The position numbers and the translations under genes are program-made. A DNA stretch of 64,000 nucleotides from Bradysia coprophila. Taxonomy: Eukaryota; Arthropoda; Insecta; Diptera; Sciaridae. The DNA is taken from NCBI RefSeq assembly GCF_014529535.1, contig NC_050735.1, positions 12,473,739 through 12,537,738 of the forward strand, in the 5' to 3' direction. Positions 46,341-57,300 of the stretch are shown piece by piece. The notes under the pieces were generated by a model, which was not told where the DNA came from, did no database searches, and saw only the letters and a list, made by a program, of their open reading frames with translations. How positions within the stretch are numbered: position 1 is the first letter of the stretch; the number at the start of each line of letters is the position of its first letter.

Positions 46341-46488
46341 CAGCCTTGACATTGACAGTTACAGCCTAGACATTGACAGTTACAGCCTAGACATTGACAG
46401 TTACAGCCTAGACATTGACAGTTACAGCCTAGACATTGACAGTTACAGCCTAGACATTGACAGTTACAGCCTAGACATTGACCAGAGT
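46341..46488. repeat. 21-bp minisatellite, about seven units
   Basis: Units read 'cattgacagttacagcctag' plus one base, repeated with almost no variation. Because 21 is a multiple of three, both strands stay open and give repetitive frames (SLDIDSY; CLGCNCQ). There is no other coding sign. Confidence 0.92.
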
Positions 46489-46623
46489 ATACAACCTTGA
46501 CTTGACAGTATGTCGGCAGGAAAAATTCTTCAGACTTCATGTTTTATTACACCAATCAATAGACAACGCCCCTTATTTTACCGTTTTTCGAAAAATTCGA
46601 TTGTACAGGTTTTAAATCACTTT

Positions 46624-46989
46624 GTGCCACCGAGAATTGAAATACGACGGATTTCAATATCGATAACTAGATTGAAATGTCCAAAATTACAACACCCGTT
46701 TTCATGGCTTATTACAACACTCAAACCAGTGTTGAAATGAAATTCGTATGAGTTATTACAGCATTCGTTTAAAAAAAAATGCAAAGCAACGTGATCGATC
46801 AAATTCGAAGAGTGATTGTTTACAATGAAAATTCTGAATTTTTGTGCATTTGTCTATTTCAATTCTCGGTTGGCACAAAGCATGATGTGTTACACGTATT
46901 GTAATGTTGATTTTTTCAGCACACGACCCAATTGACAACTTGGGTCTAGTGCTGAAAAAATCAACATTACAATACGTGTAACACAACAT
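46624..46989. repeat. nested foldback element
   Basis: The outer arms GTGCCACCGAGAATTGAAAT (46624-46643) and near-complement (46856-46876) enclose about 210 bp. Overlapping their right end, a tight hairpin at 46882-46920 and 46951-46989 has 39-bp arms with one mismatch. This looks like one foldback unit captured beside another. Confidence 0.8.
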
Positions 46990-47488
46990 ACTATTACGTT
47001 TTCCATATAAATGCCAATTACAACAACAATTTGTATGAAAAAATTTAGATTCCACCTCAAGGTCACGAGTTTCAAACCTTACCTTGATAATTTCTAATTT
47101 TTCGTTTTTTGTAAAAATGGAAAAGATTTTTTGAGTACTTTTTGAAAATGCAATAAAAATTATACCCCGCGTTGTCTATTATATTCACAAACTTTTGGTT
47201 AACACAGAGACATTAATAACCTCTGACAAGTCATATAGCTCGACTTACTTTCTTACACCTACTTGTGTAAGTCTGTTAAATACCACTTAAAAAATAAAAA
47301 ATCAATGTGACCTGACCCCTTTTAATAGTTTGTAATCATTGGTAACTTAGAACGAAACGTTAATTGATTTCGTTGGAGAGCCCAATCACAATAAATAAAT
47401 ATGGAGAAGCTTTCGGCTGGATAAACACTCAACCATTATAAATATAAATTATTTTATCACCATAAAGCGATACCATGTCATCAAAAGA

Positions 47489-47592
47489 ACCACTTTTGCT
47501 TGAAGTGCGTTGGTTCTGTTTATTCGTATTTCATTATCAAGTGATAATGAAATACGAATAAACAGAATCAACGCACTTCAAGCAAAAGTGGT
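47489..47592. repeat. near-perfect 51-bp-arm hairpin with a 2-nt loop
   Basis: Left arm 47489-47539 and right arm 47542-47592 are complements with one mismatch, separated only by AG. The end sequence (CACTTTTGCTTGAAGTGC) recurs at about 47713-47733 and 54739-54758, so it belongs to a MITE family. Confidence 0.9.
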
Positions 47593-48057
47593 ACTCTAAA
47601 TAGGGTACTGAAACTTGACAGTACAAAATTACTAAATACAAAATTTTACACTGTAAAAAGAGTGGGGATAAAATTTCAAACAAAATAGTACTCTATTTGG
47701 CAGCTGTCATTAATAGCACTTTTGCTTGAAGTGCATTGACAGAACCCAAAACCGCAGTGTCGGAAAAGGGCAGACCACAGTGAGCTCATCTCACGGTTAC
47801 AAATCCTAGTGTTATTTGTTGTAATGCCAGTAAATACAACTATGGAGTTTAATAAACTCATAAAAGTAGTTCTTCATTTTTGTTAAGCAAAATACTTAAT
47901 CCAAAAAATGGAAATCACATGCAATGTCGATTAAATTCGCAATTTAACTCGGAATTAATTAAATTGAGTTGGTCATACATGTACTTCTGATACTGTATAT
48001 AGTTTGGTGCGTGGCTTAGACTGTTTTCAGTAAGTGTACGAAAATTCGTTGGAAAGC

Positions 48058-51000
48058 ATGTCGACACTATCGGCTGTAGATTTTACCGGTAAAACTATAG
48101 ATGTAGGGGAACATTCACCGATGAATCGGTTCTATTGCGACAAAATGGTTTTTGTGACAGGCGGAACTGGCTTTTTGGGTATTTTGTTCATTGAGAAATT
48201 GTTACGGTAATAGATTTCGAGAGACTTATGGCAGAGTCTATTGTAAGGAAATTAAATTTCCAAAAATTCTCAAATTTTTCCATCACTTTTCGTCATTTCA
48301 TCTAAAAACACAACAGATTACATCGTAAATGTTGTTTTTACTGCCTTTTTAGTTGTTTTTCATGTCTTTGAGCTTAACTGATTACTTCGGAATGAGATCT
48401 AACAGAAAACAAAATTTGGAAATTTTAAGAATTTTTGTGAAATTTTGGAAATTTTTGGAAATTTTTGGAAATTAAATTCCTTAAAATAGGCCCTGACTTA
48501 TGGTAGACATGATTTTAGTGTAGGAGACGATTATGCGTCGCTAAAAAAAACGAATCTTCATCTTGTCTAGCATAAATATCTTTGACAATCGTAACACATT
48601 CTCACAAGGTTTTAAATTTATAAACTGCAGATGTAAAGCGAAGACGGTCTATGTGTTGGTGAGACCGAAAAAGAATAAATCGTCCGCCGAACGGATACAT
48701 GAAACATTCACTGGCGCAATCTTCGGAATCTTGAAGCAAATAGATCCAAACTATTTGTCGAGAATTAAGCCGATCGAGGGTGACACGAGTAAAGCCGATC
48801 TAGGAATATCAGACGACGACCGCAAGGAGATCATTTCGAATGTTGAAATTGTTATACATGCGGCGGCTGACGTTCGATTCGACAAACCACTGCAAGAATT
48901 GTGTTTCACCAATGTGCGAGGAACGAGGGCTTTTACACAACTGGCCGAACAAATGAAGAATTTGATTGTGTTTGCTTACATATCGACGGCATTTTCTCAG
49001 TATTATCGGGAAAAAATTGAGGAGAAATTTTATCCTCCGCCCTGCGATCCGGATGAAATGATTCGTATCGCTGGTATGAAAAAAGTTTGAAATTTTTCGC
49101 AGTGAGGGAATTTTCGGTCTTGTATTTTTGCGGCCGTTCACAAATTACGTAACGCAAAGCGGTATGTAATATATGAACGGCTCATAAAACTACCTGAGCA
49201 CTGGAATAGAATAGAAAAAATTAACGGTCAGAAAGTGAAAGTGCTAACAGGCCCGGACTGGCCATACGGTGAATTCGGGGGATTCCCGATGGGCCTTTTG
49301 GATTTTTTTATGAGAATTTTTAATTTGTGGGCCTTTTTAAATTGAGTTGCATGGATCCCCCGATGGGCTTTTTCGAGCCAGTCCGGTACTGTAGCTAATC
49401 TACTCAAACTTATTCCATTCTACATATTCTAAATCTACAGAAACATTCCAAAAACTCCACCGGCCAATTTTACTAATTGTCCTCCCGAGCGCAATAAGTA
49501 GCATTCGATTACTGTATCATGCAGTTATTAGCTGTTATCTATTCTGGTGCTTAGTAGTCTTCGATTTGACCCAGGCAAATTCCTCAACCCCATTGAAGAG
49601 GAATTAAAAAAAGAAGAAATTTTTTCAGAGCACTTCGAACAACACCAAACCGAAGAACTGAATTTTTTAACCGATAAATTTCTAAAACCCTGGGCGAATA
49701 CATACGTCTTCACCAAAGCTTTGTCCGAAGAGGTGGTTCGACGCGTTGGACATAAATTTCCGATAATTGTCGTACGACCGTCTATTAGTGAGTTTTCGAT
49801 TTATTATCATCCACATTTGACATCGTTATTTTTGTAGTTATTTCCACATACGAAGATCCGGTACCCGGATGGACGAACAACATTTATGGAGTGAATGGAG
49901 TTACCATGGGCGTAGGGCTGGGTTTCATAAAAGTAGCTATGAGCAATAAACATTTTAGGAATATTGAAGTGGTCTGCGCTGACTTCGTTACGAATGGCAC
50001 GTTGGCGGCAATGTGGAACAAAGTAAATGCAACGAACAATGCAAATAAAATGGAGAATGTTTCGTTTGACAGTGAAAATACGTTGACCGGAGCAGCCACA
50101 AATCTAAGCAAATTTGACTTATCAAATTCGGTTGTGCACATAACGTCGCAGGATCTAGTTACTTGCGGTTTGTTTAGTTTTTAAATTTTACTGTCTGATG
50201 ATACAGTAAATGCAATCGATGAAGGAGCTTCGTATTTTCAAAATCTTAAAACTCATTGAGAGTTGTTAACCGTCTTTTTCACCTCTTCTCATAGCACAGC
50301 TGGCTTCTAGCATTCACATTCTTATGTCAGTCGTTAAAAATCCTTCATGCATGAGTTTACACTTGAATGTGTTGTGAACTCACACGAATAATGTATGACT
50401 ACTTTCTGCACGAAAGAAATGCAAAGTCTATTGTCAGAAGAGTATTCTGATACCATCAGCTTCCCAATATTTTCTATGTTAACGCTAGAAGCAGTGCTAT
50501 GGTCAAAGGTTTTAAATTTACCGTAGGAATACTTTTGCTCAAGAATCTGTTACTCTTCAAATTGGCATAGCTGCCGAATATTCTAGAAACCTATCGAAAG
50601 CTTCAGGCCTCTATGGAAATTGATTGAAGACTGTCACTTTCACGATTTTCACGAAGCAGTTGCCGCTGGTTTTAAAAAACTGCAATCAGCTCCCATAGTC
50701 CAATTCATTCAATTTGCGTTCGTATTGATATCCGCATTACGATTATGTTTTAGGTCAATTCCAGGAAAAAATGATTACTTGGAATGGACGGTGTCCTTTA
50801 GTACACGCACTTTCCGCTCCATCTATTACATTCGCCACAGGAATGACGTTCTTTTTAATGACAATCCTGTGTCACCTAATTCCAGCCATTGTATGGGATG
50901 CATTTCTTCGGATGACTAACAACAAAATTCGGTATAAACGCAAACTGTTCGACAAACACTTTTTGTTATGTTTGCAGCACGAATTTTACTTTTCGCACTT

Positions 51001-52068
51001 TTGCAGGCTCTTACCGTTGTATAGAAAGTATCAGGATTTGGTGAAGAGAACTGCTTATTTTTCTAATCATTTGTGGCAGTTTGATCACCAAAATATGAAA
51101 CGGATAATTGAGAAGTAATTTAATTTTACATGCAAAGCCGAAAGCCGTGCTTCTCATATTTAAAGCCATATGTGCTTATTAATTTGCTCGCTACAATCTG
51201 CAGAAATGAAAATTTGACCGTAAAAGACTCAACAGAAGCTTTGGTGAGTGTACGGATATATGCAATATTATGTCGAGTTATCGTCGTTTACCAGTACGCC
51301 GTCTATTAACATTCAACAAGCAACACGGAATTAGTACATTTTGTCACTAGTGATGAAAAGTTGAATTTTTCGGTACTAGTCGTAAGCTTGTTCTGTGTTT
51401 TACGGTACAAAAAAGTCGTTTCTACATTGTGATGAACGTTTAAGATTTTACGACACGTCGTAAGCTGGTCATACAAAGCCTTGCCTCGTTAGGAAAAACT
51501 TACGACTATTCTGGAAAAAAATCAAATTTTCATAACTTAGTACAAAATACACTGCTGTCGCTTACCTATACGCGAAGAGTTAATAAATAACTAGAAAGAA
51601 CGGTGATGCCGTGGTGCTACTAAAAACTAACGTAATGCCATAAATAGAGGTTCATTTACTGCGGCTATATTATAATACCGCTTCGTTTTCACAATATACA
51701 TTATCCTCACTGCTGTTAAACGCACCGTATTCAATGCCCAAATATGTCATTTGAAGTTGTTAACCGTTTTCTTTAGTATGTCCGAAGAAGATCAACGATA
51801 TTTCAACTGTGACATCTTTAAATTCAAAACGTTGGAATATACGCAAGCTTATCAGATAGGATTGAAGACATACCTAGCAAAGGATCCCCTAGACGCCGAC
51901 CAGATCAATGCAGCTAAACGGAGATATAGAATTCTAGGTATTGTTTCATACGTAACGTCGACCTTTTACTATAGCGCCTTGGGTTGTATTTTGTACATGT
52001 TCTTGCATGTAACTGGCGTTACGTATTATATAAAACTTATGACAAGCTTTCTTTTGTTAAAATTTTGA
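48058..52068 (+). CDS. fatty acyl-CoA reductase, paralogue A
   Basis: Reduces long-chain acyl-CoA to fatty alcohol with NADPH, feeding wax, cuticular lipid or pheromone synthesis, typically at the ER or peroxisome. Seven exons (48058-48206, 48631-49073, 49629-49787, 49838-50167, 50754-50931, 51007-51114, 51777-52068) give 552 aa. The Rossmann motif is VTGGTGFLGILF near residue 35. HAAADVRFD, YISTAF and the catalytic YxxxK (NTYVFTKA) follow, then VRPSI..ISTYEDPVPGW. The C-terminal sterile domain runs from ITWNGRCPL to NMSEEDQRYFNCDI, then a transmembrane helix. I chose GT-AG sites that keep exon phases identical to paralogue B. Introns 1 and 2 carry MITEs. AATAAA is at about 52112. Confidence 0.93.
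48232..48495. mobile_element. hAT-like MITE, CAGGGCCTA family, 264 bp
   Basis: It is inserted in intron 1 of acyl-CoA reductase A. A perfect 8-bp duplication ACTTATGG flanks it (48224-48231, 48496-48503). The left tip has two changes (CAGAGTCTA). The interior is 'ggaaatttttgg'-type foldback sequence. The corresponding intron of paralogue B lacks it. Confidence 0.9.
49251..49392. mobile_element. 142-bp element GCCCGGACTGGC, copy 2
   Basis: Nearly identical to 5755-5896 in the same orientation, lying in intron 2 of acyl-CoA reductase A and absent from the same intron of paralogue B. Confidence 0.75.
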
Positions 52069-52380
52069 ACGATGACGAATTTAATGTTGTGTCAAAGGAA
52101 TAACACTAACGAATAAAAAATTGGATGATTTGATTGAAAACTTTGTTTTTCTTTTCTTTTGATTAAATTAGGAAGGCCGGTCCAGTTATTTATGACATTG
52201 ATTGCAAAGTACGTTATTAGGCTCTAGATGTGTAATTATGACACGAGACCGCAGCCTAATAAAGTTCTTTGCAGCTAGATTCATACAACGTTTTATGCAT
52301 TAAAGTTCGTAGTTTTCGAACATTATGATGATGAGTTGTATAAAATAGTTTTTATGCTACAAGAACTGTAATAAATATTA

Positions 52381-52433
52381 TGCACGTATGACAAGGCGGT
52401 CGAGGCTTGCCGAGACGGCTTGTCATACGTGCA
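52381..52433. repeat. hairpin with perfect 15-bp arms
   Basis: TGCACGTATGACAAG (52381-52395) and its exact complement (52419-52433) flank a GC-rich interior that can pair further. The GC content of the interior stands out from the AT-rich surroundings. It lies about 300 bp downstream of reductase A. Confidence 0.8.
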
Positions 52434-52754
52434 TATTCTTTTTTATCGCATAAGCGAAAACGAGACAACAAGATATGCGAATGACACTTTGACAATTTAC
52501 AGAAGTATAATGTTTGTTTATATATCCTAGGTGAATAATTTTTTCGGGGAATCACACCGCGTATGCGATAAAGATCATTTCATTTTCGAGAAGTGGTAAA
52601 TGGTTTTTCTCATTAATTATAATAGGTCAAAAATTCTCGAGAGTTGATGCAAATCCTTGTGTGTTCACTTCCAAAATATCGCTATTTGTGGTGACTAGTG
52701 TCGCACGTTCCACCTGAACACATAAAAATTTGCTTTTTGTGTCTTTATTGCTTA

Positions 52755-53003
52755 GAGTAATTATACCAGAGAGGAAATTTGTACGACGAAATGTGGTCCC
52801 AACATCAGTTTGTATAAGATACACATTTCGTATAATTTTACACCAACACATGTATGCTTTGACGTTTTTCGCTATTGATATTTCAATTTGCCCTCTTAAT
52901 TAAGAGGGCAAACACACATACCAATAAACATTTCGTATTTTATGTTGGGACCACATATTTTACGTAATTTTGTTCGCAATTTCCTCTCTAGGTATAATTA
53001 CTC
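52755..53003. mobile_element. MITE, GAGTAATTATACC ends, TTA target duplication, 249 bp
   Basis: The inverted ends GAGTAATTATACC(A/T)GAGAGG are flanked by TTA on both sides (52752-52754, 53004-53006). A 3-bp TTA duplication suits the PIF/Harbinger superfamily. An inner pair 'tatgttgggaccac' / 'gtggtcccaacat' is also inverted. Confidence 0.75.
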
Positions 53004-53231
53004 TTAGCTTTATTGACCTCGGCTACGCATCAAAAAAAACTCACACGAAAACTCTACTTTTCATATTTTTTTATTCCTGTCATGTCATTTAAAATACTAT
53101 TGTACACAAACGTCATTATTTCTACAAATGGTCGTACATGTGAATAATAGAGTAATACTAATATTGTACGCCTTAAGTGCGGTCGAAATACAGAAGATAA
53201 TTTTAGTTGGACTTCAGTAACACGTGTCATT

Positions 53232-53286
53232 TATCGCACTAGTGCGATATGACCCTTTGCAAAACCTTTATCGCACTAGTGCGATA
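53232..53286. repeat. two copies of an 18-bp perfect palindrome
   Basis: TATCGCACTAGTGCGATA occurs at 53232-53249 and again at 53269-53286, centre to centre 37 bp. Both are perfect. The spacer is unrelated sequence. Confidence 0.95.
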
Positions 53287-54022
53287 AAATACGTTCGTAC
53301 GACATTGCACACAGGCGGCGTAAGTTACGAATATCATCACTGAATTGCATAAATAGAAACGATGTTTTGGTATAGACGAAAATGATCCAATGGTAATTTC
53401 AATGTACATAAAACCGATTAAAATTTAATTGACTCAAATGCGCTGAGGAATTAATATTCGATTTAATTAAAAACGTTAGTCATGATGCTTTGATTTATTC
53501 AGATTTTTGAAAAGCTGAATAAATCAAAGCATTATGACCCTTCCACTGTCTGAGTAATTGCGATTTTGGTAAATTAATTCATATAAACTGACTAAGAGCT
53601 TAGTCAAACTAAATTATTTAGAAGCTTTCCTCTGCATAAATAAGCGTAGCTAATTAATAAACATGCAAACGAATTCTTTTATCACCATAAAACGGTATTA
53701 TGTGAATGTACCTAAAACCCGATAAATACGGAAAAAAACAGAACTCAAAATAGTTTGAGAAGAGAATCTCACCTAAATTTTTCACTTCATTTATCGCTCA
53801 GTTATCGATTAGTCCACAACGCATTTCTAATATGCTGCAGATAATTTACATACAGTTAGAGGCAGTAAAATTTCAGCATGAATTTGCTTCATCTGTTTTG
53901 CAGCTGATTCACACAAACAATCAAAACTGTTTATACTGTTGTAGCTGAAAAGGATTTTGATATCCGCGAAACGCCCAAATAAAGATTCTTATTTCAGCTA
54001 AGCAACCAAATGTTGATTCAAC

Positions 54023-54225
54023 CACGGCAGAGTAAAATAAACCAGGCAGGAGCGGTTCATTTTCGAAACGTCAAATAAGGGACCTAATACATGGGATGAA
54101 AATGAACTCAAATGAACACTTGACATAAATTGAAAAAATTTATTCGCAAAATATCAAGGGCTACTTGATTATTCAGGTCCCTGGTCAAACAAGCGCTCCT
54201 GCCTGGTTAACTTTACTCTGTCGTG
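54023..54225. mobile_element. MITE, CACGGCAGAG family, 203 bp, 7-bp target duplication
   Basis: A perfect 7-bp duplication ATTCAAC flanks it (54016-54022, 54226-54232). It has almost the same length and interior as the copy at 1064-1267, including the 'aaataagggacctaatac' segment. It ends about 155 bp upstream of the start codon of reductase B. Confidence 0.9.
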
Positions 54226-54380
54226 ATTCAACCAGTAGAAACCTCGTGCAACGTCGATTTTATTCTTAATAGAACCCGGAATTTAAAATTAAATCATTTT
54301 GTGATAGACATGCTCCAAATACTATAAAATTTGACGGGTATATAGGTTTTCAGTTAGTGTCTCAAACATTTTTGGCAAGC

Positions 54381-57300
54381 ATGTCGACGCCTACGATATC
54401 GGCTCTAGATTTCTCCGGTAAAAATATGGTTGACGAAGAGAAACACTCGCCAATTATGCGATTTTATCGAGAGAAAACGGTTTTTGTGACCGGCGCTACT
54501 GGTTTTCTTGGCATTTTGTTCATTGAGAAATTGTTACGGTAAATAGATTTCGAGACATTATATGGGGATTATCCAAAGATTTCTATTGTTTGCATGAATA
54601 TAGCTTATGCCACTCCAATGTAGTAGGAGACAATTATGTATTGATATGCAACGAACTTCAAGAATGAGTGGTACTCAAAATAGAGGACTGAAACTAGACA
54701 GTGTATCGAACAATTTTTTGAACTGTAAAAAACATTTGGAGCACTTTTGCTTGAAGTGCGTTGATTGATGAAAAAACGAGTCTTCGTCATGTCTAGCGTA
54801 GAAGTCTTTGTCAATCCTAATACATTTTTACAAGTAATTTATAAACTACAGATGTAAAGCGAAGACGGTCTATGTGTTGGTACGACCGAAAAAGAATAAT
54901 TCGCCGGCCGAACGGATACAACAAACATTTACTGGCGCAATCTTTGCAATCTTGAAGCAAATAGATCCAGACTATTTGTCGAGAATTAAGCTGATCGAGG
55001 GTGACACGAGTAAAGCCGATCTAGGAATATCAGACGACGACCGTGAGGAGATCATTTCGATTGTTGAAATTGTTATACATGCGGCGGCTGACGTTCGATT
55101 CGACAAACCACTGCAAGAATTGTGTTTCACTAACGTACGAGGAACGAGGGCTTTAACACAACTGGCCGAACAAATAAAGAATTTGATTGTATTTGCTTAC
55201 ATATCAACGGCATTTTCTCAGTATTATCGGGAAAAAATTGAGGAGAAATTTTATCCTCCGCCCTGTGATCCGGATGAAATGATTCGTATCGCTGGTATGG
55301 AAAAAGTTTGAAATTTCACAGTTTTGCAGCCGTTCACAAATTACGCAACGCAACGTAACAATCGTTACGTAATATAATGAACGGCTCATTAAATTACCTA
55401 AGCACTTAAATGGAAAACGTTACCGGTCCGAAAGTTATAACCTACTCAGTAATATAATAATCTTCTGAAAGATCATTCCACTTCGTAAGATTATTTCCAC
55501 TCGTGATAATGAGTGGCATTCGATTACTGCTTCATGCAGACATCAGTTGATATCTGTTCTGGTGCTTGGTAGTCTATGATACTTTGACAAATTCCTCAAC
55601 ACATTGAAGAGGAATTGAAAATAAAGAAATTTTTCCAGAGTATTTCGAAGAACATCAAACTGAAGAACTGAATTTTTTAAGCGATAAAGTTCTCGAGCCC
55701 TGGGCGAATACGTACGTCTTCACTAAAGCTTTGTCGGAAGAGGTAGTTCGTCGCGTAGCACACAAATTTCCGACAATTGTAATACGACCTTCAACGAGTG
55801 AGTGTTCGATTTATTATCATTTATGAACATTTGACATCATTACTTTCGCAGTTATTTCTACATACGAAGATCCGATACCCGGATGGACCAACAACATTTA
55901 TGGATTAAATGGAATTACCGTGGGAATAGGGTTGGGTTTCATAAAAGTTGCTATGGGAAATGAACATTCGACATATATTGAAGTGGTTTGCGCGGACTTC
56001 GTTACGAATGGCACTTTAGCGGCAATGTATAACAAAGTAAATGGAACGGAGAATGTATCAAATAAGGTGGAGAATTTTATGTTTGACGGGAAAGATGTGT
56101 CATCAGCAAAAGCCGAAAGTCTGAGCAAATTTGACTTATCAAATACGGTCGTGCACATAACGTCTCAGGATCTAGTTACTTGTGGTTTGTTTAATTTTTA
56201 CATGTCTGAGAATGTAGATTTTACACGCTTCATGATACGAAAACAGACGAAATCACGCGCCGAAAGTTATCGGAAGCCATAGTTTTTTAGTTCTCTCTGC
56301 GCAGACCTTGTTAACAGGTCTAGGGATATAGATGATGTTTTCCTTGCATGCGACCTGTTTTGAATTGATGTATACGAAGGCGAAGCTAACTCTCTCACTT
56401 AATTTTGCTCTTTTTGTTTTTCCTGTTTTTCGTATCATAAAGCGTATAAAATTATGTTTATCATATGGAGAGAAACCACGAAATTACAGTATACGTGTGA
56501 ATTCGTATCCTACGAGAATTATTTTAATGCAATTACCTTTCTAAGGACTTCCCACACGACCATGTACGTTTCGTGTACCTCGAGAAATGTCTGTAAAAAA
56601 AGTGTAAGTTGTCAGTCTTTTTTCGGTTGAAAACTTCAACTGTACATATCTCAGTGTGGATGAATTTTAAACCCAATAAGACCCTATTTGCCCCGAAAGT
56701 ACATGCAATTACCTTTTTAATGACACCCCACACGACTCTGTACGGCTCGTGTAATTGGAGAAATTTTTGGAAGAAAAGTGCAAGTTTTCGGTTTTTGATG
56801 ACCTCTTTCCAGCCACACAAGCTTCGAAGAATTTTGGCTTCTGGGGTCGAATACCTTACTGAGGATGTATAAAAAATGCCAATAGAAAATGCGTCTGATT
56901 TCGGGCTTTTTTCAGAAGAATCCCTCTCTGGAGGACGCATATGGCTGCCGAATATTCTAGAAAAGTTGTGTCTGTCGGAAGTTTCATCTCCTGTGACTCT
57001 TGGAAGTCTAAAGTAAATTATGAGAACCATCACAATCGAGAATAAAGGGACAGTAGTACCGATTGCACAAAGCAATCGCTGCTGCTATAGGTTGGGGTTC
57101 TTGTTGAACTACTCCAACCCGTTGACATTCCTAGCATTTTATTCTTTCAATTTTTATTCGGCTCGGATTAACATTTGCATTACAATTTCGTTTTAGGCCA
57201 AATGCAGGAAAGAATGTTACATTGGCATGGCCAGTGTCCTTTAGTGGGAGCTCTTTCGGCTTCATCTGTTTCATACGCCACAGGAATTAAGTTTATTTTT

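Larger units (their letters stand above)
45436..48057. other. intergenic region with a minisatellite and foldbacks
   Basis: No gene is recognised between the protease and the first acyl-CoA reductase. It contains a 21-bp minisatellite (46341-46488) and three foldback structures (46624-46876, 46882-46989, 47489-47592), listed separately. Confidence 0.6.
52069..54380. other. spacer between the two acyl-CoA reductase genes
   Basis: No gene. It contains a hairpin (52381-52433), a TTA-flanked MITE (52755-53003), two copies of an 18-bp palindrome (53232-53286), a fragment of the ATTCACGCCG family (about 53165) and a CACGGCAGAG MITE (54023-54225). The last 150 bp before the ATG presumably carry the promoter of paralogue B. 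Confidence 0.6.

Noticed and set aside
46279-46540. Repetitive proteins on both strands at 46.3 kb.
   Set aside because: By-product of the 21-bp minisatellite.
48232-48495. Possible long antisense RNA or coding sequence in intron 1 of reductase A.
   Set aside because: It is fully explained as a hAT-like MITE with an 8-bp duplication.
49547-49628. Extension of reductase A exon 3 upstream, open in A (SLRFDPGKFLNPIEEE..).
   Set aside because: The same stretch in paralogue B has a frame-changing 1-bp deletion, phases do not fit exon 2, and an acceptor at 49628 gives matching exons in both genes.
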